Shown here: positions 9,717-17,019 of the stretch, in pieces
Position numbering within the stretch: the first letter of the stretch is position 1
Layout: every line of letters begins with the position of its first letter
From: Desulfomicrobium escambiense DSM 10707
Lineage (GTDB): Bacteria; Desulfobacterota; Desulfovibrionia; Desulfovibrionales; Desulfomicrobiaceae
Direction of reading: 5' to 3'
Length of the DNA: 64,000 bases
Assembly (NCBI RefSeq): GCF_000428825.1
Contig: NZ_AUAR01000008.1
Location: 120,430 to 184,429 of the forward strand
The notes under the pieces: generated by a model
Told to the model about the DNA's origin: nothing
Databases searched by the model: none
Seen by the model: only the letters and a program-made list of their open reading frames with translations
Translations under genes and position numbers: made by a program

Positions 9717-10460
9717 CTACTTGTTGAGGTGCTTGGCGATGAGCTCTTCCCAGTAGGGGTCGGCCTTGAGCAGTTCGAAGCCCTTGTTCAGCTTGTCGAG
9801 CAGTTCCTTGTCTTCCTTGCGCACGGCGGCGCCGAATTCCTCGACTTCGCCGAAGATGCCGATGATCTGCACGGGCTTCTTCTTCTCGGCGTCGCGGGCC
9901 GGCGGATAGTTCATGGCAGCGGCTTCGATGCGGCCGTTGACCAGGTCTTCGATGGCCATGGGGGCGGAATCATAGTACTTGATGGTGAACTTCCAGCCCT
10001 GCTTCTCCTTTTCCTCGGCCATCCACTTGGCCTCGGAGGTGCCGGCCTGCATGCCCACGGTCACGTCCTTGCCGTAGATCTCCTCAGCTGTGAGCTTGGA
10101 ATCCTTCTTGGTCACGAAGACGTTCTTCACTTCCCAGTAGGGAGTGGTGAAGTTGACCTTTTCGGCGCGTTCCGGGGTGATGGTCATGCCGGAGCAGATG
10201 AAGTCGATCTTCTTGGCCAGCAGGTTGGGGATGATGCCGTCCCAGTCCACGGGCACGTGTTTTACCTTGAAGCCCATCTTGGCCGCGATCCAGTCCACGG
10301 CGTCAACGTCGAAGCCGCTGGGCTTGCCGCTCTGGTCCACGAAGGCGAACGGCGGATAGTTGGCGTCGATGCCGTTGATGAAGACCTTTTCCTCGGCCAC
10401 GGCCGGGCCGGCAACCATGCACAGCAGACAGGCGATCACGAAAGCAGCACGTTTCAGCAT
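9717..10460 (-). CDS. Polar amino acid ABC transporter substrate-binding protein
   Basis: 247 residues from MLKRAAFVIACLL, chosen because a clean signal peptide ending AVAEE starts there with GGAG just upstream; in-frame starts at 10469 and 10475 are possible. The mature part is a family 3 solute-binding protein: YPPFAFVD, GFDVDAVDWIA, the SGMTITPERAEKVNFT motif and the lysine-rich C-terminal lobe. It is a periplasmic (Type II fold) amino acid receptor feeding the downstream permeases. Substrate cannot be read from sequence alone. Confidence 0.9.
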   Translation of the reverse strand: MLKRAAFVIACLLCMVAGPAVAEEKVFINGIDANYPPFAFVDQSGKPSGFDVDAVDWIAAKMGFKVKHVPVDWDGIIPNLLAKKIDFICSGMTITPERAEKVNFTTPYWEVKNVFVTKKDSKLTAEEIYGKDVTVGMQAGTSEAKWMAEEKEKQGWKFTIKYYDSAPMAIEDLVNGRIEAAAMNYPPARDAEKKKPVQIIGIFGEVEEFGAAVRKEDKELLDKLNKGFELLKADPYWEELIAKHLNK

Positions 10461-10665
10461 GTTCTCCATCCTCATGAAAAGGTTTGACAAAAAATGGGCT
10501 TCCCCCACAAGTACGTCGAAACCGGACCGGCGGCCTTAAAACCTTTCTGGTCGTCGGCACAGTTCAATCTGCGGTGCCGTGCGGGCAAAACCGAATGATT
10601 TGCAGCCTCACTCCGCAACAGAGTCGGTAACTTCATTTTTCGAAAACCGCAACTCGGACACGGCC

Positions 10666-11565
10666 ATGGAAAAGCGGACCAACCAGAAGAAAGCCTACGC
10701 CCTCGGCCTCGCGGCGGTCTGCCTGTGGTCCACGGCAGCCACGGCTTTCAAGCTGTCCCTGCGCCACCTGGGGCCCGAGCCCATGGTCTTCTGGGCCAGC
10801 CTGACCTCCGTCGTCGTCCTGGCCATGGTGCTGGCCGTCCAGGGCCGCCTCGGTGAACTCAGGACCCTGTCCTGGACCCGGGCGCGTTTCTCCCTGGTTC
10901 TCGGCGCCCTGAACCCATTCCTCTACTACCTCGTCCTCATCCGCGCCTACGACCTGCTGCGCGCCCAGGAGGCCCAGGCCATCAACTACACCTGGGCCAT
11001 CACCATGAGCCTCTTGTCCATCCCGCTCCTCGGGCAGCGCATCCGCGGCCTGCAGTTCCTGGCCATCGGCCTGAGCTACCTCGGGGCACTCGTCATTTCC
11101 ACCCACGGCGACCTGCTGGGATTCCGCATGGAGAGCCCCACGGGCTTCGCCCTGGCCATGGGCAGTACCGTCATCTGGGCCCTGTTCTGGATCTTCGGCG
11201 TCCGCGACAACCTGGACCCGACCCTGCGCCTCTTCCTCAACTTCTGCTGCGGAACGATCTACACCGGCGCCTGGGCCCTGCTGGCCGGCTTCCCCCTGAC
11301 GCCGAACCTCCCGGGCCTGCTGGGCGCGGCCTACATCGGCACCTTCGAAATGGGCGTGACCTTCGTGCTCTGGATCTCCGCCCTGCGCCTCTCGCGCACA
11401 ACGGCCCAGGTCAGCAACCTCATCTACCTGGCCCCCTTTCTGTCCCTCTTCATCATCCACTTCCTGGTCGGCGAAGCCATCCTGCCCTCGACCCTCGTCG
11501 GTCTGGCCTTCATCCTGGCCGGCACCACCGTCCAGAAACTGGCCGACCGCCAGACCGGCCCATGA
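10666..11565 (+). CDS. EamA/DMT-family transporter
   Basis: 299 residues from ATG 10666 (MEKRTNQKKAYALG); the open frame extends upstream but that part is not hydrophobic and looks non-coding. Ten transmembrane helices in two EamA repeats are visible, with LAAVCLWSTAATAFKLSL near the N terminus and IGTFEMGVTFVLW in the second half. Such proteins export or import metabolites and amino acids. It is divergent from the amino acid ABC importer, which is suggestive but not proof of a link. Its stop overlaps the start of a tiny lipoprotein gene (ATGA). Confidence 0.82.
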   Translation: MEKRTNQKKAYALGLAAVCLWSTAATAFKLSLRHLGPEPMVFWASLTSVVVLAMVLAVQGRLGELRTLSWTRARFSLVLGALNPFLYYLVLIRAYDLLRAQEAQAINYTWAITMSLLSIPLLGQRIRGLQFLAIGLSYLGALVISTHGDLLGFRMESPTGFALAMGSTVIWALFWIFGVRDNLDPTLRLFLNFCCGTIYTGAWALLAGFPLTPNLPGLLGAAYIGTFEMGVTFVLWISALRLSRTTAQVSNLIYLAPFLSLFIIHFLVGEAILPSTLVGLAFILAGTTVQKLADRQTGP

Positions 11566-11675
11566 CCCGCCGCCGCTTCCTGCTCCTCGCCGCCCTGACC
11601 CTGCTGCACAGCGCCCTGCTCGCCTGCACCCCACCCCCCAAACGCCGCCAGATCGTCTGCCCCCACCCTCTCTAG
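11562..11675 (+). CDS. 37-residue lipoprotein coupled to the EamA gene
   Basis: A 38-codon frame starts at ATG 11562, overlapping the EamA stop as ATGA, and ends at TAG 11673-11675. The product has a textbook lipoprotein signal: MTRRR, a hydrophobic run FLLLAALTLL, and the lipobox ALLAC (Cys22), leaving a mature peptide of only 16 residues rich in Pro, Arg and Lys with a further Cys33. No family is recognised. Translational coupling and the near-ideal signal argue for a real gene; the tiny mature part recalls lysis or entericidin-like small lipoproteins, which is only an analogy. Confidence 0.6.
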   Translation: MTRRRFLLLAALTLLHSALLACTPPPKRRQIVCPHPL

Positions 11676-11685
11676 AAGCTGCGAA

Positions 11686-11850
11686 GAATGCCTCCGGCGG
11701 GCAGGGGACACGTCCCCTGCACCCCATTCATGTCTTTCTCTCTTCATACCTCCGCAACGCGACTCCCATTAAGAATGCCTCCGGCGGGCAGGGGGCTCGC
11801 CCCCTGCACCCCATTTACGTCTTTCTATCCTCACACCCCTCCGCACCGCC
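11686..11850. repeat. Two tandem copies of a REP-like palindromic repeat
   Basis: Two units start at 11686 and 11773 (period 87). Each begins gaatgcctccggcgggcagg, continues into a palindrome of the form caggggNNNcgNcccctg, then accccattNNNgtctttct and a C/T-rich tail. A third copy of the core lies at 27351-27390 inside an ABC transporter operon. The layout (GC-rich, imperfectly palindromic, extragenic) matches REP-type elements. Confidence 0.75.
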
Positions 11851-11854
11851 TCAA

Positions 11855-12030
11855 GCGTTGCGTCGTGGGCCGGGCAAGGGCTGTCGGCTGTCCGACCGAG
11901 CCAGGCATCGTTTGCTTCCCGGCCGTCAAACAGTCAACACGCCGCCCCCTGCCCGAAGCTCAAGGCCGGGAAGCATTACGAGGCCCGCGAGGAAGTTCCG
12001 GCAGCCCTTGCCCGGCCCGCGACGCAACGC
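11855..12030. repeat. Long two-stem palindromic element, possible structured RNA
   Basis: The arm at 11855-11887 pairs with 11998-12030 over 33 bp, broken only by two G-U wobbles. Inside, 11913-11924 pairs perfectly with 11964-11975 (12 bp) and the pairing extends with small bulges to about 11904 and 11985. The whole 176-nt element would fold as one long branched rod. It contains no convincing gene and ends with an A-rich tract (gaaaaaat). It could be a structured RNA, a MITE-like element or a decayed palindromic repeat. Confidence 0.7.
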
Positions 12031-12181
12031 GACTCCCGGAAAAAATACCCCCACCCTGTACATGGTCTTCGCCTTCCTCTTCTTCTCCATCTCGACACCA
12101 CCGTCCCGCACGATTGACGCCGCCCGCCTCAGGACACTACAGGGCCCCGACAATCACCACCGCACCCTCAAGGAGAATCGG

Positions 12182-12898
12182 ATGCGCCGCCGGACCAACG
12201 CAACACTCATATTGCTGACCCTGACCTTCCTGGCCCTGACCGCCTGTTCCAAAACCGCGCCCGGACCGGCGCAACCCGCGGCCCCCGCCCCGACGGCCGC
12301 CGCACAGGAAGCTCCTGTTCTTCCGCAGAACGCTACAAACCCCTCTGAACCGCAAACGGACAGCCAACCCGGCCTGCAACAGCCAGCAACGGACGGGACA
12401 TGCCTGGAGTGCGAGTCCGTGACGCCGGACAAGGACCGCGCAGGTTGCTTCAAGCTGCGGCCTGGGAAGGCCGTCAAGAACAAGAAGGGCAAGACCGTCA
12501 CGGGCCGCTGCGAACCCCAATGCATCCCCTACGCCCGCTGCCGCAGCGGGATCATGACCTGCCGCCTGGGCGACACGGGACCCATCGAGTGGTTCGAATG
12601 CGCACGCAAGAACAAGAACACCACGTCCATACCCAAGGCGGGCTCCATCATGGTCATCGGCTCCGAAAAAGGGCACAGCATGACCACGGGCCACCTCGGC
12701 TACGTCGAGGAGGCCTGCCCCAACCCCGACGGCACGTGGGCCCTGCGCTTCAGCCACACTAACTTCGACCGCAAATGCCACCTGGACCTGGACGCCAAGG
12801 TCCTCTTCAACCCCAAGACCATGCGCGCCGCGTTCCAGAGCGGCCCCTGGAAGCCCTGGGCCAAGGACTTGAAGATCCTGGGCTTCATCCTGAGATGA
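12182..12898 (+). CDS. Lipoprotein with CHAP-like amidase domain
   Basis: 238 residues. ATG 12182 is preceded by AAGGAGA at good spacing; the upstream extension of the frame is repeat DNA. Residues 1-22 are a lipoprotein signal (LALTAC, Cys22), followed by a Pro/Ala/Gln-rich linker to about 70. The C-terminal half resembles the CHAP cysteine amidase/endopeptidase fold: Cys114 in CIPYARCRSGI and His171 in GHLGYVEE, placed like the catalytic pair, with AGSIMVI before it. Eleven cysteines beyond the lipobox suggest disulfides in the periplasm. It overlaps the next gene by 4 nt. Peptidoglycan cleavage is a reasonable inference, not shown. Confidence 0.65.
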   Translation: MRRRTNATLILLTLTFLALTACSKTAPGPAQPAAPAPTAAAQEAPVLPQNATNPSEPQTDSQPGLQQPATDGTCLECESVTPDKDRAGCFKLRPGKAVKNKKGKTVTGRCEPQCIPYARCRSGIMTCRLGDTGPIEWFECARKNKNTTSIPKAGSIMVIGSEKGHSMTTGHLGYVEEACPNPDGTWALRFSHTNFDRKCHLDLDAKVLFNPKTMRAAFQSGPWKPWAKDLKILGFILR

Positions 12899-13269
12899 GC
12901 ATGCGGCCCCTTGTCCTGCACCACCACCCCGCGCGCGAGTACTTCTTCCACGAGGGCTGCTTCATCACGGAACTGTCCAACGGCGAACACGACCCCGCCG
13001 TGTCCATGGCCCGGGCCCGCGTGGAGCCGGGCCGCACCACGGCCTGGCACGCTCTGCGAGACACGGTGGAACGCTATCTCGTCCTCGAAGGACACGGGTT
13101 GGTCGAAGTGGGCGACTTGCCGCCGCGCCCAGTGGGACCGGGCGATGTGGTTCTCATCCCGTCAGGGTGCAGGCAGCGCATCGCCAACACAGGACACGCC
13201 GACCTGATCTTCGTGGCCGTCTGCACGCCGCGCTTCACCCCCGAGGCCTACATTCCCCTGGAAGGCTGA
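12895..13269 (+). CDS. Small cupin-domain protein
   Basis: 124 residues from ATG 12895, which overlaps the preceding stop (ATGA); ATG 12901 is an alternative. It is a single cupin barrel: ARVEPGRTTAWHALRDTVERYLVLEG gives the first cupin motif (the usual metal His pair appears here as WHALRDTVE) and GPGDVVLIPSGCRQRIAN gives the second. Cupins of this size are sugar isomerases, dioxygenases or sensors. Coupling with the lipoprotein may be incidental. No specific substrate can be assigned. Confidence 0.75.
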   Translation: MSMRPLVLHHHPAREYFFHEGCFITELSNGEHDPAVSMARARVEPGRTTAWHALRDTVERYLVLEGHGLVEVGDLPPRPVGPGDVVLIPSGCRQRIANTGHADLIFVAVCTPRFTPEAYIPLEG

Positions 13270-13379
13270 CCTCGGAGAAGGAACGCGGGACATGCCGCCT
13301 TCGCCTTGCCGCGGGCGGCGCAAGGCTGTATCGTCGCGGCATCAGCATTCCCTCAAACCCGCTCATCCGGGGGCCCGCA

Positions 13380-14783
13380 ATGTACGATAACGACATCGCC
13401 GTCGTCGGTCTGGCCGTCATGGGCCAGAACCTGGCCCTGAACATGGCCCGGCACGGCCTGGGCGTGACAGTCTACAACCGCACCTGGGAGAAGACCGAAG
13501 CCTTCATGGCCGGCCCGGCGCAGGGCGCGTCCATCATCGCCGCCATGGACCTCAAGGCCCTGGCGGCCTCCCTGAAGAAACCGCGGGCCGTCTTCCTCAT
13601 GGTCAAGGCCGGCAGCGCCGTCGACGATCTGCTGGACGAACTGCTGCCCTGGCTCGAACCCGGCGACATCGTCATGGACGGCGGCAATTCCCACTTCGAG
13701 GACACGACGGCACGCGTACTGCGAATGCGCGACAAGGGCGTGTCCTTCCTGGGGGTCGGCGTGTCCGGCGGGGAGAAAGGGGCACTGCTCGGCCCGAGCA
13801 TCATGCCCGGCGGGCCGCGCCAGGCCTGGGAGCGCGTCGCGCCCATGCTCGCGGCCATCGCGGCAAAGACCGGCGACGGCCGGCCCTGCACCGGCTACAT
13901 GGGGCGCGACGGGGCCGGACATTTCGTCAAGATGGTCCACAACGGCATCGAGTACGGCGTCATGCAGCTTCTGGCCGAAGCCCACGATCTGCTCCTGCGC
14001 GGGCACGGTATGGAGGCCCGAGCCCAGTCGGAGGTCTTCGACGAGTGGAACGCGGGCAGTCAGGCGTCCTTTCTGCTGGAGATCACGGCGGACATTCTCG
14101 CCCGCCGCGACGCGCTGACCGACGCCCCCATCCTCGACGTCATCACCGACACCGCCGGCAGCAAGGGCACGGGTTTGTGGACAAGCCGCAGCGCCCTGAC
14201 TCTGGGCGTGCCCGTTCCGACCATCACCGCCGCCGTGGAGGCGCGCATGCTCTCAAACCTGCGGGACCTGCGCCGCATGTCAGCGCCCCTGCTGCCCGGA
14301 CCGCGCGAAACCCCGCCCCCGGCCGACCGCGAATGCCTGGGCCGGGCCCTCTTTCTGGCCACCCTGGCCGCCTACGCCCAGGGCTTCGCCCTGATCCGGG
14401 CCGCCGAGGAGGCCTGGGGCTTCGGCCTCGACACCTCGGAAATCGCCCGCGTCTGGCGGGAGGGGTGCATCATCCGCGCGGCCTTCCTGGACGATCTCGT
14501 CCACGATTCCCCCGCCCGTTCCGATGCGCACAACATCCTGCTGTCAAGCGCTTTCGACGCCCACGTGGCCTCCGGACAGGCGGCCCTGCGCCGGACCGTG
14601 TCACAGGCCGCGAACTTCGGCGTCCCGGTGCCGGGCCTGGCCTCGTCCCTGGCCTATTACGACAGCCTGCGCAGCGCCCGCCTGCCGGCCAACCTGATCC
14701 AGGCCCAGCGCGACTACTTCGGGGCCCACGGCTTCGAGCGCACGGACATGCCGGGCGTCTTCCACGGCCCCTGGGAGGAATGA
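13380..14783 (+). CDS. gnd: 6-phosphogluconate dehydrogenase, decarboxylating
   Basis: 467 residues from ATG 13380, matching the usual length of the long-form enzyme. It oxidises 6-phosphogluconate to ribulose 5-phosphate with release of CO2 in the pentose phosphate pathway. The N-terminal Rossmann motif GLAVMGQNLALNMARHG, DGGNSHFEDT, GVSGGEKGALLGPSIMPGG, the catalytic HFVKMVHNGIEYG, GSKGTGLWTS and the C-terminal SALIYYD-like LASSLAYYDSLR and LIQAQRDYFGAHGFER are present. The open frame extends upstream but without similarity. It is monocistronic and ends at a terminator. Confidence 0.93.
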   Translation: MYDNDIAVVGLAVMGQNLALNMARHGLGVTVYNRTWEKTEAFMAGPAQGASIIAAMDLKALAASLKKPRAVFLMVKAGSAVDDLLDELLPWLEPGDIVMDGGNSHFEDTTARVLRMRDKGVSFLGVGVSGGEKGALLGPSIMPGGPRQAWERVAPMLAAIAAKTGDGRPCTGYMGRDGAGHFVKMVHNGIEYGVMQLLAEAHDLLLRGHGMEARAQSEVFDEWNAGSQASFLLEITADILARRDALTDAPILDVITDTAGSKGTGLWTSRSALTLGVPVPTITAAVEARMLSNLRDLRRMSAPLLPGPRETPPPADRECLGRALFLATLAAYAQGFALIRAAEEAWGFGLDTSEIARVWREGCIIRAAFLDDLVHDSPARSDAHNILLSSAFDAHVASGQAALRRTVSQAANFGVPVPGLASSLAYYDSLRSARLPANLIQAQRDYFGAHGFERTDMPGVFHGPWEE

Positions 14784-14810
14784 AAAAACGCCGGACAAGC
14801 CGGCGTTTTT
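14784..14810 (+). terminator. Terminator after gnd
   Basis: aaaaacgccgg and ccggcgttttt form a perfect stem around acaag, overlapping the gnd stop codon. The symmetrical A/T tails allow use by the convergent gpmI gene too. Confidence 0.85.
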
Positions 14811-14849
14811 CATTGATGTCGGAGTGGTGCGGCCCCGGCCGCAGAGGCG

Positions 14850-16382
14850 TCAGGCAGGGACGAGCAGGCTCTCGCCTGTCATCTGGGCGGGCTTGGGGAT
14901 GCCCATGATGTGCAGGATGGTCGGGGCCACGTCGGCCAGCCTCCCGTCCCGAACACGGAAGCTTCCCGGCCCCACGTAGACGAAGGGCACGGGGTTGAGG
15001 CTGTGGGAAGTCTTGACGTTGCCCTGCTCGTCCAGCATGTCCTCGGCGTTGCCGTGGTCCGCCGTGACCAGGAGGGTCCCTCCGGCCTTGGCCACGGTCT
15101 CAATGACCCGGCCCAAACACGTGTCCACGGCCTCCACGGCCTTGACCGCCGCCGGAATGACCCCGGTGTGGCCGACCATGTCCAGGTTGGCGAAGTTGCA
15201 GACCACCAGGTCGTACTTCGCGGCCTCCAGGGCGGCCACCAGGGTGTCCGTAACCTTGTATACGCTCATCTCGGGCTTGAAGTCGTAGGTCGGCACGTCC
15301 TTGGGCGAAGGCAGCAGTTCGCGGTCCTCGCCGGGGAAGGGCGTTTCCTGACCGCCGTTGAAGAAGTACGTCACATGGGCGTATTTTTCGGTCTCGGCCG
15401 TGCGCAGCTGGGTCAGCCCCCGCTCGGACACCACCTCGCCCAGGATGCGGTCAAGGGTCATGGGCGGAAAGAGCGCGGGCAGATCGAAATTCTTGTCGTA
15501 GCGGGTCATGGTCGCGAAGCCCGACAGGGCCGGCTTGCGCGGCCGGTCGAACCCGGTGAAGGCCTCCTCGGTCAGGGCCCGGGTCAGCTCGCGGGCGCGA
15601 TCGGCCCGGAAGTTGAAGAACAGCACCGCGTCGCCGTCCTGCACCAGGCCCGAGGGACGTCCGTCCCGCAGCACCACGCGCGGCTTGACGAACTCGTCGT
15701 TCTCGCCGCTTTCATAGGCGTCGCGCACGGCCTGGGCCGCGCTTTCCGCCGTCAGCTCACGCCCTTCGGTCAGGGCCGCGTAGGCCTGCTCGACCCGGTC
15801 CCAGCGCTGGTCGCGGTCCATGGCGTAGTAGCGGCCCGAGACGGAGACGATGCGGCCCGCACCCAGGCGCGCCAGATCGCGCTCCAGTTCCTCGACGTAG
15901 CCCAGCCCGCTGCGCGGGGGCGTGTCGCGGCCGTCCAGGAAGGCGTGCACGCAGAGGTCCGCCACGCCGTGCCCCTTCAGGGCCGAGACGAGGGCCACCA
16001 GATGGCTCTGCATGCTGTGCACGCCGCCGTCGGAGACCAGGCCCATGAGGTGCACGCGCCCCGAACCGGCCGCCGCGGCCCGGGCCAGGTTCACGAGCAC
16101 GGGGTTGACGGCCAGGGAGCCGTCCTCAATGGCCAGGTTGATGCGCATGATGTCCTGATAGACGATGCGCCCGGCCCCTAGGTTCAGGTGCCCGACCTCG
16201 GAGTTGCCCATCTGGCCGTCGGGCAGGCCCACGTCGCGCCCCATGCACTTCAGTTGCCCGCCGGGGTGTCCGGCCAGGAGGCGGTCCATGTTCGGGGTCC
16301 GCGCCAGGCTCACGGCGTTGCCCGGTCCGGGCGCGGCCTTGCCCCAGCCGTCGAGGATCAGGAGCACGCAGGGCTTCTTCAT
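14850..16382 (-). CDS. gpmI: 2,3-bisphosphoglycerate-independent phosphoglycerate mutase
   Basis: 510 residues, standard for the Mn-dependent enzyme that interconverts 3- and 2-phosphoglycerate in glycolysis and gluconeogenesis. Motifs: LILDGWGKA at the N terminus (metal ligand Asp), the phospho-serine loop QMGNSEVGHLNLGAGR, FLDGRDTPPRSG, FNFRADRARELT, NFANLDMVGHTG and TADHGNAEDM. Two ATG codons are adjacent (16385 and 16382); 16382 overlaps the rsfS stop as ATGA and has a GGAG 7 nt upstream. It is co-transcribed with rsfS. Confidence 0.94.
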   Translation of the reverse strand: MKKPCVLLILDGWGKAAPGPGNAVSLARTPNMDRLLAGHPGGQLKCMGRDVGLPDGQMGNSEVGHLNLGAGRIVYQDIMRINLAIEDGSLAVNPVLVNLARAAAAGSGRVHLMGLVSDGGVHSMQSHLVALVSALKGHGVADLCVHAFLDGRDTPPRSGLGYVEELERDLARLGAGRIVSVSGRYYAMDRDQRWDRVEQAYAALTEGRELTAESAAQAVRDAYESGENDEFVKPRVVLRDGRPSGLVQDGDAVLFFNFRADRARELTRALTEEAFTGFDRPRKPALSGFATMTRYDKNFDLPALFPPMTLDRILGEVVSERGLTQLRTAETEKYAHVTYFFNGGQETPFPGEDRELLPSPKDVPTYDFKPEMSVYKVTDTLVAALEAAKYDLVVCNFANLDMVGHTGVIPAAVKAVEAVDTCLGRVIETVAKAGGTLLVTADHGNAEDMLDEQGNVKTSHSLNPVPFVYVGPGSFRVRDGRLADVAPTILHIMGIPKPAQMTGESLLVPA

Positions 16383-16741
16383 CATTTTTCTCCGGCCAGG
16401 ACAGCCTCGGGCAGTTCGAAGTCCGCGGCCTTGGAGTAGAGTCCTTCGACGTTATAGAGAGAGCGCGTCTCGTCCTGGAAAATATGCACGATGACGTCGT
16501 TGCAGTCGACCAGGACCCATTGTCCGGCCTGAAGGCCCTCGACGCCGAAAAATTCCCACTTCTTCTCCCCGAGGCGCTGCATGATTTCGTCAGCAAGGGC
16601 CTGGGCGTGTCTGGCCGAGCGGGCCGTGACGAAAACCATGGCCTCGGTCAGGGGTGAGATGCCGCGCACGTCCAGGGCCCTGATGGCCGTGCCCTTCTTG
16701 TCCGCGAGCCAGGTCGCGATCTGACCTATCTTATCTTCCAT
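16382..16741 (-). CDS. rsfS: Ribosomal silencing factor RsfS (Iojap family)
   Basis: 119 residues from ATG 16741 (MEDKIGQIATWL); an in-frame ATG at 16753 is also possible. The protein shows the Oligomerisation/Iojap domain: ALDVRGISPLTEAMVFVTARS, then GLQAGQWVLVDCNDVIVHIF and the ending after LYNVEGLYSKA. RsfS binds L14 on the 50S subunit and blocks subunit joining during starvation. It is directly upstream of gpmI with overlapping stop and start codons, an arrangement also seen in other bacteria. Confidence 0.9.
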   Translation of the reverse strand: MEDKIGQIATWLADKKGTAIRALDVRGISPLTEAMVFVTARSARHAQALADEIMQRLGEKKWEFFGVEGLQAGQWVLVDCNDVIVHIFQDETRSLYNVEGLYSKAADFELPEAVLAGEK

Positions 16742-16864
16742 ATTGCGTATCATTCTCCGTTCGTTGTGATGTAAGGCTCAAAGGCGCATTGTCTACGCCA
16801 AAACCCGCCACAGGGCAATGAGTCAAACCTTGACGAACATTGCCGGCCAAGGCATAGGACAGCC

Positions 16865-16936
16865 ATGCAATCTATTGTCGATTCACCGCGTTTCCCGATA
16901 TTTACCGGCCCCTTCTGGAAAGGGGCCACGGTGTAG
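16865..16936 (+). CDS. Putative regulatory leader peptide of paaK
   Basis: A 24-codon frame with ATG at 16865 and TAG at 16934-16936, preceded by AGGA about 6 nt upstream. Its second half reads [12 protein letters not shown], with three Phe and one Trp codon; the last Phe and the Trp (16913-16918) fall inside the first hairpin of the downstream attenuator. The size, aromatic codons and position match ribosome-stalling leader peptides such as those of the phe and trp operons. No protein function is expected. Confidence 0.6.
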   Translation: MQSIVDSPRFPIFTGPFWKGATV

Positions 16937-17002
16937 CGCGCAGCGCGCAGACGATTTCAGCCGCCGTGAACAGCCCCATGTTCGCGGCTTTTTCATTTTT
17001 TT
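16907..17002 (+). promoter_or_regulatory. Putative transcription attenuator upstream of paaK
   Basis: Three mutually exclusive pairings are visible. The 1:2 stem is ggcccctt (16907-16914) with aaggggcc (16920-16927). The terminator (3:4) is 16959-16964 with 16984-16989 and 16968-16972 with 16979-16983, a 3-nt bulge, 6-nt loop, and a long T-rich run after it. An antiterminator (2:3) is CACGGTG (16927-16933) with CGCCGTG (16962-16968), which uses the left arm of the terminator. The leader stop codon at 16934 lies right after segment 2, as in the classic mechanism. Confidence 0.62.
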
Positions 17003-17019
17003 CACCCGGAGGTTCAGCC

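Noticed and set aside
11688..12218. Open frames across the repeats and long stem-loop
   Set aside because: They translate repeats and palindromes into Pro/Arg-rich nonsense and lack ribosome sites.
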